A DNA stretch of 41,534 bases, from positions 1-41,534 of the forward strand of contig UQPV01000021.1 in assembly GCA_900543035.1 (NCBI GenBank), read 5' to 3'. This DNA comes from an uncultured Solobacterium sp. (GTDB taxonomy: Bacteria; Bacillota_I; Bacilli_A; Erysipelotrichales; Erysipelotrichaceae). The position numbers were made by a program, and so were the translations under genes. This document shows positions 32,460-41,534 of the stretch, in pieces. The notes beneath the pieces were generated by a model that searched no databases, was not told the origin of the DNA, and was given only the letters and a program-made list of their open reading frames with translations. Position 1 is the first letter of the stretch. The number at the start of each line of letters is the position of its first letter.

Positions 32460-33779
32460 TTATTCTTCGACCTCGATGCGCTCACTGTCTGTGATGTGCA
32501 GATTGCAGTCGTAGAATCTGGTCAGCGCTCGGATCATGTATTCGGTATCCTTGATGCCTGCCGTCTCATAAGAAGAGTGCATGGCAAGCTGCGCCAGGCC
32601 GATGTCCACCGTATGCATGGACACCTGCTGAGAAGAGAGGTTGCCCAGCGTGCTTCCGCCGGCCATGTCCGAACGGTTCGCAAAATGCTGGACCGGTACG
32701 CCTGCCTGTTCGCAGATGCGGCTGAAGACGGCCGAGCTGATGGCATCGGTCGTATATTTCTGGTTGGCGCTGAACTTGATGACCACGCCCTTGTTCAGAT
32801 ACGTGCAGTTTTCCGCATCGGTCTTTTCCGGATGGTTCGGATGCACCGCATGCGCATTATCGCAAGACACCATGAAGCTCTTGGCAATGGCGCGGAAATG
32901 ATCCTCGCGGGAATACCCCAGGTTTTCGCTGATGCGGCTGAGCACATCGCTCAGGAAAGTAGACAATGCGCCCTGCTTGGTCCCTGATCCAACTTCTTCG
33001 TTGTCGAAGCAGGCATAGACATTCACCGCATGCGCGTTGTTTCCGGCGAGCATCGCCTTCAGCGACGTGAACGCGCACTGCAGATCATCCAGCTTCGGCG
33101 AAGAGATGAACTCTTCCTTTGCGCCCCAGACAGAAGGCGCCATGCGATTGATCAGATACAGGTCCATGCCGAAGATATCGTTTTCTTCACAGCCGAGCTC
33201 CTGTGCGATGAGCCGGCGGAAATCGCCTTCCTCGCATTCACCGGCTGAGAACAGCGGCAGCATATCCACTTGGTTGTTGTATTTCAGCCCGTTGTTCACT
33301 TCCCGGTTCATGTGGATGGCCACATTCGGGATGAGCACGAGATCGCGGTCAAAGGAAAGCAGCTTGCTGACGAGCGCATTTCCTTCTCTGACGAGCACAC
33401 GGCCGGCGATGGAAAGCGGACGGTCCATCCAGGTCGCGCAGAGCATGCCGCCATACCCTTCGGTATTCAGCTGCAGATATCCGCCTTTGCCTTTCAGTTC
33501 AGCGCGTTCCTTGACCTTGAAGGTCGGCGAATCGCTGTGCGAGGACGTCAGCTGGAAATGATAATCATCCAGTTCCTCACCGATGGCAAACGCGATCACG
33601 CTGGAGCCATTGCGGGTCGTGTAATACTTTCCGCCCTTTTCCAGCTTCCAGCTGTCGCATTCGTTCAATTGTGTATAACCTGCTTCTTCCAGCAGAGCGC
33701 TGATCGTGCGGACCGCATGAAAGCAGCTCGGGCTTTGCTGGATCAATGACAAGAGTTCCTCAGATACTTGTTTATACAT
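32460..33779 (-). CDS. apeB: M18 family zinc aminopeptidase (aspartyl aminopeptidase-like)
   Basis: The 439-residue cytosolic peptidase shows M18 motifs: LTSSHSDSPTFKVK with zinc ligand His81, CFDNEEVGSGTKQG with the Asp-Glu-Glu set, SCDNAHAVHPNHPEK and MAGGSTLGN. It removes N-terminal amino acids, often acidic ones, from peptides. The start at 33779 or the ATG one codon earlier follows GGAGG; I chose the second ATG for spacing. It precedes an unknown membrane protein and follows an amino-acid permease. The promoter holds a perfect palindrome between -35 and -10. Confidence 0.9.
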   Translation of the reverse strand: MYKQVSEELLSLIQQSPSCFHAVRTISALLEEAGYTQLNECDSWKLEKGGKYYTTRNGSSVIAFAIGEELDDYHFQLTSSHSDSPTFKVKERAELKGKGGYLQLNTEGYGGMLCATWMDRPLSIAGRVLVREGNALVSKLLSFDRDLVLIPNVAIHMNREVNNGLKYNNQVDMLPLFSAGECEEGDFRRLIAQELGCEENDIFGMDLYLINRMAPSVWGAKEEFISSPKLDDLQCAFTSLKAMLAGNNAHAVNVYACFDNEEVGSGTKQGALSTFLSDVLSRISENLGYSREDHFRAIAKSFMVSCDNAHAVHPNHPEKTDAENCTYLNKGVVIKFSANQKYTTDAISSAVFSRICEQAGVPVQHFANRSDMAGGSTLGNLSSQQVSMHTVDIGLAQLAMHSSYETAGIKDTEYMIRALTRFYDCNLHITDSERIEVEE

Positions 33780-33812
33780 CATAATTACCTCCGTTTTCAC
33801 TGCAACGCCATC

Positions 33813-33841
33813 AGTATAGCATATTTCCCGGGAAAGGTTAA
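33813..33841 (-). promoter_or_regulatory. Promoter of the aminopeptidase gene with palindromic site
   Basis: A -10 TATACT (33818-33813) lies behind a 17-base spacer that begins with TTTCCCGGGAAA (33824-33835); the -35 is weak (TTAACC, 33841-33836). A palindrome in the spacer of a promoter with a poor -35 is a typical site for a regulator. The same 12 bases lie at 17162-17173. Confidence 0.5.
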
Positions 33842-33878
33842 TCAAAACGGCCGCATCTTCCTTTCCCGCTGCGCACAC

Positions 33879-33906
33879 AAAAAAGCCCTGCCAAAGCAGA
33901 GCTTTC
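33879..33906 (-). terminator. Intrinsic terminator after the amino-acid permease gene
   Basis: AAAGCTCTGC-TTTG-GCAGGGCTTTTTT on the minus strand (one G-U pair), just after the permease stop. Confidence 0.88.
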
Positions 33907-33911
33907 TGACA

Positions 33912-35351
33912 TTAGTTCGCCTGTGCCTTGGCGTCCTGATTCTTCTTGATGACCGGAAGGATCAGACCCAGCAGCGTCAGCACGATCGGCGTGATGACAT
34001 TCAGGGCAACAGTCAGCGGGTTGTCTGAATACATCTTCAGCAAGCAGCATGCAGCGGTAACGAAGAAGCACCAGCATCCCGCGATCAGCGCGATCTTCTG
34101 ATTCTTGGTGAATCGATATTCTGCATGGAACTTGTCGCCAGCCTTACGCAGAGCGATGTATGCGGCAAATACCCACAGATAACGCAGCGGCATGCATACC
34201 GAGTTCAGGTCGGTCAGCTGCTTCAGGATGCCGGCAGCGCTATCGCCGAATGCCTGAACGACGATGATCGCACCAGACAGGATGACGACCATCCAGATAC
34301 CGTTGATATATGCGTCGTATTTGTTCTTCTTCAGCAGTCCCTTCGGGATAAACTCACGAGCCTGCTCGTTGTCCAGCAGCATGCGCAGCGGCGCATCGAT
34401 GCTCAGAACAAGCGTAGAGAACTGACCGATGGCATTGCAGATAGAGTAGATGATCTTGAGCGAATCACCGATACCATAGTATGCGCCGAGCTTTTCAAAT
34501 GCCCAGTACGCACCGTTAGAAATGTAAGCGTCCTGATTTGCCATGACTTCTTCCACATTGAACATCATGCCCATAGCAATGGTGCCCAGGATCGCGCAGA
34601 CCATGACCATGATGGCCAGGGCGATCATGCCCTTCGGGAATCCCTTGGCCGGATCTTTTACCTTATTGACATAAGGAGAGATCTTCTCACATCCGCCGAC
34701 GGCGAAGACGAGGATACCCAATGAAGTGAAGTAATTTACATTAAACTGCGGGATGATGTTCTCCCAGCTGAAATCAAGAGACTGGAAACCGCCGCCCGGA
34801 TTGATGATCGGCGCGGCGAACATCATGATGATATACAGGATAGACATGATGAACATCGATGTTCCAGCCAGCGTAGTCAGCTTTTTCAACGGGTTCAGAC
34901 CGCGGCTGGCGATCCAGCAGAAGAACAGGAACACGACCATGGTCAGTGCCTGAACGACCACTGTATCCAGACCGTCATACCAGTCCTGGCCGCTCGGCAT
35001 GAATGCCCAGCTAGTCGCCTGAGATAATGCTTTCAGACCACCGCTGGCCTTGCTGGCGATATACGTGATGTGACATGCCCAGTAAGTCCAACCGGCATAG
35101 TAGGCGCTTTTGGATCCGATCGTCTCGTGGATCCAGGAACTGACTCCTCCTCCGGAGTCCTTGAACGCAGATCCGAGCTCACCGACCATCAGTGCGTAAG
35201 GCACGAAGTACAGCGCGAACATCAGGACCCAGCTGAAGATAACCTGAAGACCGTTGAAGTAAACGAAACCGTTCAGCACGTTACCGAAACCCCATACGGT
35301 GGAGAAAGCCATAAAGGCCAGGTTATACCAAAGAATCTTCTTTGTCTCCAT
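33912..35351 (-). CDS. APC superfamily amino-acid permease
   Basis: The 479-residue protein has about 12 membrane helices. The first opens NLAFMAFSTVWGFGNVLNGF, the small-residue helix-1 break that binds the substrate carboxylate in APC transporters. PYALMVGELGSAFKDSGGGVSSWI (helix 2) and VFAVGGCEKISPYVNKVKDPAKGFPKG (helix 6 and following loop) are also characteristic. It resembles the glutamate/GABA-antiporter branch (YjeM-like), but the substrate is not readable from sequence. It has its own promoter and terminator and lies next to a peptidase. Confidence 0.88.
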   Translation of the reverse strand: METKKILWYNLAFMAFSTVWGFGNVLNGFVYFNGLQVIFSWVLMFALYFVPYALMVGELGSAFKDSGGGVSSWIHETIGSKSAYYAGWTYWACHITYIASKASGGLKALSQATSWAFMPSGQDWYDGLDTVVVQALTMVVFLFFCWIASRGLNPLKKLTTLAGTSMFIMSILYIIMMFAAPIINPGGGFQSLDFSWENIIPQFNVNYFTSLGILVFAVGGCEKISPYVNKVKDPAKGFPKGMIALAIMVMVCAILGTIAMGMMFNVEEVMANQDAYISNGAYWAFEKLGAYYGIGDSLKIIYSICNAIGQFSTLVLSIDAPLRMLLDNEQAREFIPKGLLKKNKYDAYINGIWMVVILSGAIIVVQAFGDSAAGILKQLTDLNSVCMPLRYLWVFAAYIALRKAGDKFHAEYRFTKNQKIALIAGCWCFFVTAACCLLKMYSDNPLTVALNVITPIVLTLLGLILPVIKKNQDAKAQAN

Positions 35352-35384
35352 AGCAACCTCCTTTTTTGTGCATTAAGCTTGTGA

Positions 35385-35413
35385 ATTATAACATAATTGT
35401 GCGTCATTGTAAA
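35385..35413 (-). promoter_or_regulatory. Promoter of the permease gene
   Basis: TTTACA (35413-35408), a 17-base spacer and consensus TATAAT (35390-35385). Confidence 0.75.
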
Positions 35414-35448
35414 ACAATATCACATGAATACGCTTCCCTGGAAAATGA

Positions 35449-35477
35449 TTACAGACATTTTTCCCATATTGTATACT
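35449..35477 (+). promoter_or_regulatory. Promoter of the plus-strand gene pair
   Basis: TTACAG (35449-35454), a 17-base spacer and TATACT (35472-35477). It diverges from the permease promoter. A sporulation sigma promoter is not evident. Confidence 0.55.
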
Positions 35478-35527
35478 GAATAAAAACAGCTGTCATCGTC
35501 CACGCTACAGATGAAAGGAGTGATCAT

Positions 35528-35734
35528 GTGAGCAGCAAGATCAAGCTGACACCGAAGGACGTGCTTTATATCAGCGATGTGCTGAATCAGTTCAGCGCCT
35601 ACAACGCCGAGATCGCAGACGACCTCGATGCAGTCAAGGACAAGACGCTGAAGCAGTCCATGCAATGCATCAGCGATGGATTCAGCGAACAGTTTGAGAC
35701 ATTCAAGAAGATCCTGAAGGAGGCGAGCCGCTGA
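35528..35734 (+). CDS. Small helical protein, possibly CotF-like
   Basis: 68 residues starting with GTG at 35528 after AAAGGAGTGATC: MSSKIKLTPKDVLYISDVLN, FSAYNAEIADDLDAVKDKTLKQSMQCISDGFSEQFETFKKIL. It is all helix, with no membrane segment. LTPKDVLYISD followed by a second long amphipathic helix resembles half of a ferritin-like CotF spore-coat fold, but the likeness is weak. Its stop overlaps the next start by one base. It and the next gene are the only plus-strand genes I call in the window. Confidence 0.6.
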   Translation: MSSKIKLTPKDVLYISDVLNQFSAYNAEIADDLDAVKDKTLKQSMQCISDGFSEQFETFKKILKEASR

Positions 35735-35982
35735 TGGAAGAAAAAGATATCGCAATGAATGCCCTGCTGGCCTGCCGGCATATGGCAGACCTGCTGCACA
35801 CGTTCGGCTGTGAGGCAAGCAGCGACATCGTAGATGATGTCAAGAGCGCCTATGACGCCGTCTCCACGCTTCAGCACGATACTTATGACATGATGGTGCA
35901 GAATGAGTGGATGAAGGTCGAATACGAAACCAAATCCAAACTGGAAAAGGCATACGGCAAATACAAGAGCCAGACATGCTGA
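35734..35982 (+). CDS. CotF-like small helical protein
   Basis: 82 residues: MEEKDIAMNALLACRHMADLLH, ASSDIVDDVKSAYDAVSTLQHDTYDMMVQNEWMKV. The order EKD, a helix, then LQHDTYDMMVQNEWM follows the CotF pattern (EKD, helix, Q-x3-F-x2-M-x3-GWY), here with Asn-Glu-Trp in place of Gly-Trp. CotF-like proteins are spore-coat or ferritin-like helical proteins. It probably pairs with the preceding product. Function is not established, and whether this organism forms spores cannot be seen here. Confidence 0.6.
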   Translation: MEEKDIAMNALLACRHMADLLHTFGCEASSDIVDDVKSAYDAVSTLQHDTYDMMVQNEWMKVEYETKSKLEKAYGKYKSQTC

Positions 35983-36015
35983 AAAAAGGCAGGAGCGATC
36001 AGTCTCCTGCTTTTT
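35983..36015. terminator. Bidirectional intrinsic terminator
   Basis: AAAAAAGGCAGGAG and CTCCTGCTTTTTC face each other over an eight-base loop. It ends the plus-strand pair and, on the minus strand, the aldo/keto reductase gene. Confidence 0.9.
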
Positions 36016-36832
36016 CATAGTCATACGTATAGGGATTATGGCTGGTGTCTTTGTATTCGTCCCGGGCATTCAGCCTGCGGATCTCCTCAGGATCAAGGAC
36101 CAGATGACCAAGATCGATATTGGAGCGGATCCGTTCCGGATGCGAAGACTTCGGGATGACCGCGATGCCTTGCTGAAGATGCCACTGCAGCACGATCTGC
36201 GCCGGCGTACAGCCGTATTTCGCTGCCAGCTGCTGAACGTATGGATCAGAGAAGTCTCCGCGTCCAAGCGGCGCCCAGGCCTGTACCTGGATGCCTCGTT
36301 CAGCGCAAAGGCGGCAAAGCCGCGCTTGGACATTGTGCAGGTTGACTTCGATCTGGTTGACGGCCGGCTTTGCTGGAGCATCCGCAAGCCAGTCCAGATG
36401 ATGCGCCACCGCGTTGCACAGACCGATCTCCCGCGCCTTGCCTTCCGCCTGCAGTGCACTCATCTGCGCCCAGCACGCGCGCAGCCGTTCAGGCGACTGT
36501 CCCGGCCAGTGGATCAGCAGCAGATCCACATGATCGCTCTGCAGCCTGTGCAGGCTGTCCAGCAGACTTTCACGCAAAGCGTGAGGGGCCATGTTCCTCG
36601 GATCGATCTTGGTGGTCAGAAACACCTCATCCCGTGGGATCCCGCAATGGCGCAGCGCATTCCCCAGCAGCGCCTCATTGCCATACATCTGCGCGGTGTC
36701 GAACAAGCGGTAGCCGCTGTCATAAGCGCAGCGGATCGTCTCATCCATCGTCCGCTGATCGTCGATGCGGTACAAGCCAAACCCCACAAGCGGCATATCC
36801 GTTCCATGATAAAGACGTATCGTATCGTTCAT
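35999..36832 (-). CDS. Aldo/keto reductase (2,5-diketo-D-gluconate reductase type)
   Basis: 277 residues of NADPH-dependent TIM-barrel oxidoreductase. The catalytic tetrad regions are visible: Asp in GYRLFDTAQMYGNE with Tyr, Lys in FLTTKID, and His in LLIHWPG. The cofactor motif AVIPKSSHPERIRSNIDL is near the C-terminus. The ATG at 36832 lies five bases after GGAGG, which itself overlaps an upstream in-frame ATG. The physiological substrate is not apparent. It follows tuf beyond a terminator. Confidence 0.93.
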   Translation of the reverse strand: MNDTIRLYHGTDMPLVGFGLYRIDDQRTMDETIRCAYDSGYRLFDTAQMYGNEALLGNALRHCGIPRDEVFLTTKIDPRNMAPHALRESLLDSLHRLQSDHVDLLLIHWPGQSPERLRACWAQMSALQAEGKAREIGLCNAVAHHLDWLADAPAKPAVNQIEVNLHNVQARLCRLCAERGIQVQAWAPLGRGDFSDPYVQQLAAKYGCTPAQIVLQWHLQQGIAVIPKSSHPERIRSNIDLGHLVLDPEEIRRLNARDEYKDTSHNPYTYDYEKAGD

Positions 36833-36849
36833 CTTATCCTCCATTCATG

Positions 36850-36882
36850 AAAAAAGGCAGGTATGGAACCCCATATCTGCCT
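36850..36882 (-). terminator. Intrinsic terminator of the str operon
   Basis: GGCAGATATGG and CCATACCTGCC form a stem with one mismatch, followed by TTTTTT, 15 bases after the tuf stop. Confidence 0.88.
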
Positions 36883-36896
36883 GTATCTTGTGTTGA

Positions 36897-38081
36897 TTAC
36901 TCGATGATCTCGGTAACGTTTCCGGCACCTACAGTACGTCCACCTTCACGGATAGAGAACTTCGTTCCGTTTTCGATGGCGATCGGCGCGATCAGCTCAA
37001 CGGTCATTTCTACGTTGTCGCCCGGCATAACCATGTCAGTGCCTTCCGGCAGCGTGATGACACCAGTTACGTCAGTCGTACGGAAGTAGAACTGCGGACG
37101 GTAGTTGGAAACGAACGGCGTGTGACGGCCTCCCTCTTCCTTGCTCAGGACGTAAACCTGCGCCTTGAACTTTGTGTGCGGGTGTACAGAACCAACCTTG
37201 GCCAGTACCTGTCCACGCTGGATCTCATCACGGTTTACACCACGCAGCAGTGCACCGATGTTGTCGCCGGCTTCTGCGAAGTCCAGCTGCTTACGGAACA
37301 TTTCCAGACCGGTGATGACCGTCTTACGTGTTTCGTGGATACCAACGATTTCGACTTCTTCACCCATCTTGACAACACCACGCTCAACACGGCCGGTAGC
37401 AACCGTACCACGTCCAGTGATCGTCATAACGTCCTCGACAGACATCAGGAACGGCTTGTCCGTTTCACGAGTCGGATCAGGGATGTATTCGTCTACTGCA
37501 GCCATCAGTTCGTCGATGGCACCTTCCCACTTCGGGTCGCCTTCCAGCGCCTTCAGGGCAGAACCGCGGATGACCGGAGCGTTGTCGCCATCAAAGCCAT
37601 ACTCGTTCAGCAGTTCACGAACTTCCATTTCAACCAGGTCGATCAGCTCTTCGTCATCAACCATGTCGCACTTGTTCAGGAATACGACGATGTACGGTAC
37701 ACCTACCTGACGAGCGAGCAGGATGTGCTCACGAGTCTGCGGCATCGGACCGTCAGAAGCGGCAACGACCAGGATCGCACCGTCCATCTGCGCAGCACCA
37801 GTGATCATGTTCTTTACATAGTCAGCGTGCCCCGGGCAGTCAACGTGCGCATAGTGGCGCTTTTCAGTCTGATATTCTACGTGTGCGGTATTGATGGTAA
37901 TACCACGTTCTTTTTCTTCCGGCGCACCGTCGATCATGTCATAGTCCATTGCCTTCGCTTCACCGCGCTTAGCCAGGACGTGAGTGATTGCAGCCGTCAG
38001 CGTAGTCTTACCATGGTCGACGTGACCGATGGTACCGATATTCACATGCGTTTTCGATCTGTCAAATTTTTCTTTAGCCAT
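36897..38081 (-). CDS. tuf: Elongation factor Tu
   Basis: 394 residues. The G1 motif is GHVDHGKTT, the switch region [14 protein letters not shown]3 DCPGHADY and G4 NKCD. Domains 2 and 3 follow ([18 protein letters not shown] and [14 protein letters not shown]). EF-Tu carries aminoacyl-tRNA to the ribosome. No kirromycin-type change can be judged by eye. It lies 79 bases after fusA and may have its own promoter. Confidence 0.98.
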   Translation of the reverse strand: MAKEKFDRSKTHVNIGTIGHVDHGKTTLTAAITHVLAKRGEAKAMDYDMIDGAPEEKERGITINTAHVEYQTEKRHYAHVDCPGHADYVKNMITGAAQMDGAILVVAASDGPMPQTREHILLARQVGVPYIVVFLNKCDMVDDEELIDLVEMEVRELLNEYGFDGDNAPVIRGSALKALEGDPKWEGAIDELMAAVDEYIPDPTRETDKPFLMSVEDVMTITGRGTVATGRVERGVVKMGEEVEIVGIHETRKTVITGLEMFRKQLDFAEAGDNIGALLRGVNRDEIQRGQVLAKVGSVHPHTKFKAQVYVLSKEEGGRHTPFVSNYRPQFYFRTTDVTGVITLPEGTDMVMPGDNVEMTVELIAPIAIENGTKFSIREGGRTVGAGNVTEIIE

Positions 38082-38114
38082 TTTAGTCTTTCCTCCTAAA
38101 TAATCGTCAAATAT

Positions 38115-38143
38115 ATTCTAATTCAAACAATTTATAAAAGCAA
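38115..38143 (-). promoter_or_regulatory. Possible internal promoter for tuf
   Basis: TTGCTT (38143-38138), a 17-base spacer and TAGAAT (38120-38115) in the AT-rich fusA-tuf gap. Extra transcription of tuf is common. Confidence 0.5.
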
Positions 38144-38160
38144 CATGATTCTGTCTTTTT

Positions 38161-40239
38161 TTAGTCTTCAGAACTGTTGTTTTTAATGATCTTTTCAGCG
38201 ATAGACTTAGGTACTTCGCTGTAGTGGTCGAATTTCATAGAATAGTTGCCGCGGCCCTGTGTGAAAGAACGCAGGTCGGTAACATATCCGAACATTTCTG
38301 ACAGCGGAATCATGGCACGAACGATGATGGCATTGCCACGCTCTTCCTGATCAGTGATCTGACCGCGGCGGGAGCTGACATCACCCATTACGGAACCCAG
38401 ATATTCATTCGGAGCGGTGATCTCTACGTTCATGATCGGCTCGAGGATGACCGGCTTACATTTCTTTCCGGCTTCCTTCAGCGCCATGGAAGCAGCGATC
38501 TTATACGCCATTTCACTGGAGTCGACATCATGGTAGGAACCGTCAAACAGGGTGGCCTTGATATCGATGACCGGATAACCGGCGATCATGCCCTTTTCCA
38601 GTGCATCTTCCAGACCTTCCTGCGTCGGCTTGATGTATTCGCGAGGCACGCTGCCGCCGACAGTGGCGTCAACGAACTCGAAGCCCTTGCCTTCTTCATT
38701 CGGTTCAAAACGGATCCATACGTGACCATACTGACCGCGTCCACCAGACTGTCTGATGTACTTACCTTCGCACTCAGCTTCCTGACGGATCGTTTCGCGG
38801 TAAGCGACCTGCGGCGCACCGACCTTGGCCTCTACCTTGAATTCACGGCGCAGACGGTCGACGATGATATCCAGGTGCAGCTCACCGACACCAGCGATGA
38901 TCGTCTGTCCGGTCTCCTGGTTCGTGTATGTCTTGAACGTCGGGTCTTCTTCAGCCAGCTTAGCCAGCGCCAGACCCATCTTGTCCTGGTCAGCCTTTGT
39001 CTTCGGCTCCAGAGACAGCTCGATCACCGGTTCCGGGAATTCCATGGATTCCAGAACGATCGGGTTTGCCTCATCACACAGCGTATCACCTGTCGTCGTG
39101 GCTTTTAAACCGACGGCAGCGGCGATATCGCCGGCATATACCTGCTCGATCTCCTTACGGGAGTTGGCATGCATCTGCACCAGACGGCCGAAACGCTCTT
39201 TCTTGTTCTTCGTGGAGTTCAGCACGTAGCTTCCTGCCTTCGCGGTACCAGAGTACACACGGAAGTAAGTCAGCTTACCGATGAACGGATCGCTCATGAT
39301 CTTGAATGCCAGTGCGGAGAACGGCTCTTCGTCAGAAGCGTGACGCTCTGCCTCAGTGCCATCTTCCAGCGTTCCCTTGATGGACGGGATATCCAGCGGG
39401 GAAGGCAGATAGTCCACAACGGCATCCAGCACCATCTGCACGCCCTTGTTCTTGTACGCAGATCCGCACAGAACCGGGAAGAAGTCACCGGCGCAGACTG
39501 CGATGCGCAGCACGCGCTTGATCTCTTCAACAGAAGGTTCTTCGCCTTCCAGGACCATCATCATGAAGTCTTCATCGTAATCTGCAAGGTACTCGATCAG
39601 CTTCTGACGGTACTCTTCGCACAGATCCTTCAGATCTTCCGGAACTTCTTCGATCTTGATGTCCGTACCCAGATCGTTCGTATAGATCTCGGCCTTTCTC
39701 TCAATGATGTCAACGATTCCGGTGAAGGTGGATTCCGCACCGATCGGCAGCTGGATCGGGCAGGACTTTGCGCCCAGACGATCAACGATCGTACGGCAGG
39801 ACATCAGGAAGTCTGCACCGGTCGCATCCATCTTGTTGCAGAATACGATACGGGGAACACCGTAAGTCGTCGCCTGACGCCATACGGTCTCGGTCTGCGG
39901 CTCAACGCCAGCTTTTGCGTCCAGAACGGTCACGGCGCCATCCAGTACGCGCAGGGAACGCTCGACCTCAACGGTGAAGTCGACGTGTCCTGGTGTATCG
40001 ATGATGTTGATGCGGTGACCCTTCCAGTGTGCCGTCGTGGCAGCGGAAGTGATCGTGATACCGCGTTCCTGCTCCTGTGCCATCCAGTCCATGGTGGAAG
40101 CACCATCGTGCGTCTCACCCATCTTGTGGTTGACACCGGTGTAGTACAGGATACGCTCTGTCGTCGTCGTCTTACCGGCATCGATGTGAGCCATGATACC
40201 AATATTGCGAGTTTTCTCAAGTGAATATTCTCTTGGCAT
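38161..40239 (-). CDS. fusA: Elongation factor G
   Basis: 692 residues: [23 protein letters not shown] (G1), [24 protein letters not shown] (switch I), DTPGHVDF (G3), NKMD (G4), followed by domains II-V including [12 protein letters not shown] and [26 protein letters not shown] moves tRNAs and mRNA after peptide transfer. It is 14 bases after rpsG and has the usual length. Confidence 0.98.
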   Translation of the reverse strand: MPREYSLEKTRNIGIMAHIDAGKTTTTERILYYTGVNHKMGETHDGASTMDWMAQEQERGITITSAATTAHWKGHRINIIDTPGHVDFTVEVERSLRVLDGAVTVLDAKAGVEPQTETVWRQATTYGVPRIVFCNKMDATGADFLMSCRTIVDRLGAKSCPIQLPIGAESTFTGIVDIIERKAEIYTNDLGTDIKIEEVPEDLKDLCEEYRQKLIEYLADYDEDFMMMVLEGEEPSVEEIKRVLRIAVCAGDFFPVLCGSAYKNKGVQMVLDAVVDYLPSPLDIPSIKGTLEDGTEAERHASDEEPFSALAFKIMSDPFIGKLTYFRVYSGTAKAGSYVLNSTKNKKERFGRLVQMHANSRKEIEQVYAGDIAAAVGLKATTTGDTLCDEANPIVLESMEFPEPVIELSLEPKTKADQDKMGLALAKLAEEDPTFKTYTNQETGQTIIAGVGELHLDIIVDRLRREFKVEAKVGAPQVAYRETIRQEAECEGKYIRQSGGRGQYGHVWIRFEPNEEGKGFEFVDATVGGSVPREYIKPTQEGLEDALEKGMIAGYPVIDIKATLFDGSYHDVDSSEMAYKIAASMALKEAGKKCKPVILEPIMNVEITAPNEYLGSVMGDVSSRRGQITDQEERGNAIIVRAMIPLSEMFGYVTDLRSFTQGRGNYSMKFDHYSEVPKSIAEKIIKNNSSED

Positions 40240-40253
40240 GATGAACTCCTTTC

Positions 40254-40739
<486 letters not shown>

Positions 40740-40750
40740 TCACAATTGAT

Positions 40751-41173
40751 TTATTTCTTAGCTGCTTTCGGCTTCTTCGCACCGTACAGAGAACGGCTCT
40801 GGTTACGGTTTGCAACACCGGCGCAGTCGAGGGTTCCACGGATGATGTGATAACGCACACCTGGCAGATCCTTTACACGTCCGCCGCGGATCATGACGAC
40901 ACTGTGCTCCTGCAGGTTGTGTCCAACGCCCGGAATATAAGCGGTAACTTCCATTCCGTTGCTCAGACGAACACGGGCATACTTACGAAGCGCTGAGTTC
41001 GGCTTCTTCGGCGTCATCGTACCGACACGGGTGCACACACCACGCTTCTGCGGTGAGCTCAGATTGGTCGGGCGGCTCTTCAGAGAGTTGTAACCTCTGT
41101 TCAATGCAGGTGATTTTGAAAGCTTCACACTGTCCTGACGACCTTTGCGAATTAACTGGTTAATTGTTGGCAT
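40751..41173 (-). CDS. rpsL: 30S ribosomal protein S12
   Basis: 140 residues of standard Firmicute type, longer than in E. coli because of the loop before [12 protein letters not shown]. The streptomycin-relevant lysines are wild type: K56 in [11 protein letters not shown] and K101 in [14 protein letters not shown]12 monitors codon-anticodon pairing. It is the first gene of the str operon, behind AAAGGAGG and a structured leader. Confidence 0.98.
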   Translation of the reverse strand: MPTINQLIRKGRQDSVKLSKSPALNRGYNSLKSRPTNLSSPQKRGVCTRVGTMTPKKPNSALRKYARVRLSNGMEVTAYIPGVGHNLQEHSVVMIRGGRVKDLPGVRYHIIRGTLDCAGVANRNQSRSLYGAKKPKAAKK

Positions 41174-41277
41174 AATATCCTCCTTTCGATCGGGTTTCTA
41201 ACACACATTTCCGGGTGTGTCATCTTGAAGCATAAATTTAAGTCCCATGCGGGACCGACGTTTTTACGCTTGCTTCA
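41174..41277 (-). promoter_or_regulatory. Structured leader of the str operon
   Basis: The leader of about 100 bases can fold as follows. A closing stem TGAAGCA (41277-41271) pairs with TGCTTCA (41232-41226), enclosing the hairpin GTCCC...GGGAC (41255-41242). A second hairpin, ACACAC/GTGTGT (41220-41201), comes just before the rpsL SD. No U tract follows, so it is not a classic terminator. It may be a ribosomal-protein or other leader; I know of no named family to assign. Confidence 0.45.
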
Positions 41278-41279
41278 CT

Positions 41280-41308
41280 ATCATATAGCAAGGCTAGCGA
41301 GATGTCAA
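41280..41308 (-). promoter_or_regulatory. Promoter of the str operon
   Basis: Consensus TTGACA (41308-41303), a 17-base spacer and TATGAT (41285-41280). Confidence 0.85.
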
Positions 41309-41395
41309 CTGAAAAAAGGACAAAATGTCACCAAAAATGTCGCCACAAAAGCGGACATAACGGCAATGCGTTTGCCCAATCTACCAGAAAGCAAA

Positions 41396-41419
41396 GAAAA
41401 AGGAGATCATATGATCTCC
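41396..41419 (-). terminator. Intrinsic terminator of the rRNA operon
   Basis: The perfect palindrome GGAGATCATATGATCTCC (41402-41419) with TTTTTC behind it on the minus strand, a few bases after the 5S gene. Confidence 0.9.
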
Positions 41420-41426
41420 GATAAAG

Positions 41427-41534
41427 ACCTGGCAGCGTGCTGTCTTCGCAGGGGCTTGCCCAACTATTTTCGCCGCTGGAGTGCTTAACTTCTGTGTTCG
41501 GTATGAGTACAGGTGTGTCCACTCCGCTCTCACC
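41427..41534 (-). rRNA. rrf: 5S ribosomal RNA, 5' end beyond the window
   Basis: The minus strand reads GAGCGGAGTGGACACACCTG, CATACCGAACACAGAAGTTAAG, then CTCCAGCG and the 3' end CACGCTGCCAGGT. These are the conserved 5S loops (CCGAACNCNGAAGUUAAG, loop E region). About 108 bases are present; the first eight or so lie outside. It is the last gene of an rRNA operon directly upstream of the str operon. Confidence 0.93.

Noticed and set aside
39169..40224. Plus-strand frame of 351 codons opposite fusA
   Set aside because: fusA is certain, and the plus frame has no recognisable domain.

Overview
The window reads as a chromosomal segment of a low-to-mid GC Firmicute (Bacillota). Evidence: a Bacillus-type S10-spc-alpha ribosomal gene order followed by ecfA1-ecfA2-ecfT-truA and rplM-rpsI, strong Shine-Dalgarno sites before nearly every gene, a zinc-type S14, and a T-box riboswitch. 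The absence of rpmD (L30) from the spc cluster and the fairly high GC of the core genes suggest an Erysipelotrichia-like gut bacterium, but this lineage call is an inference. Except for two small genes, every gene I call lies on the minus strand, so the natural reading direction is from position 41534 down to 1.

In transcription order: (1) The 3' part of a 5S rRNA gene with its terminator (41534-41396) marks the end of an rRNA operon. (2) The str operon follows (rpsL, rpsG, fusA, tuf; 41173-36897), with a promoter and a structured leader. (3) A metabolic block lies between tuf and rpsJ: an aldo/keto reductase, two plus-strand small helical proteins (possibly CotF-like), an APC amino-acid permease, an M18 aminopeptidase and a membrane protein. 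(4) The S10-spc-alpha supercluster (31498-17228) runs from rpsJ to rplQ with secY, adk, map, infA and rpoA inside. (5) Next come a TrmR-like methyltransferase, a membrane-anchored protein with an RraB-like C-terminus, and the ECF transporter core with truA and a PHP phosphatase. (6) A PLP-dependent O-acetylhomoserine sulfhydrylase-type enzyme precedes a cysteine-rich Rrf2 regulator. (7) rplM-rpsI follow, with a candidate L13-type leader.

Directly behind rpsI lies a decayed integrative and conjugative element (about 8760-3235), more GC-rich than its surroundings. It has parA, parB, two small conserved unknowns, a replication-initiator-like protein, a BRO-type antirepressor, pcfB and the first 100 or so codons of traG. 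traG is interrupted by a second element carrying a large serine recombinase and TnpW (about 3240-1075). On its far side is an AT-rich segment with a 5'-truncated flavodoxin gene and the first 25 codons of a CstA-family transporter preceded by a complete T-box leader. The conjugation machinery, relaxase and tyrosine integrase expected for such an element are not in the window.

I did not find a clearly new multi-gene system. The most interesting signals are the T-box in front of cstA, the parA control region (28-bp direct repeats overlapping a promoter, then two tandem terminators), a perfect 12-bp palindrome found before two unlinked genes, the missing rpmD, the RraB-like domain in a Firmicute, and the structured leaders of the str and S10 operons.
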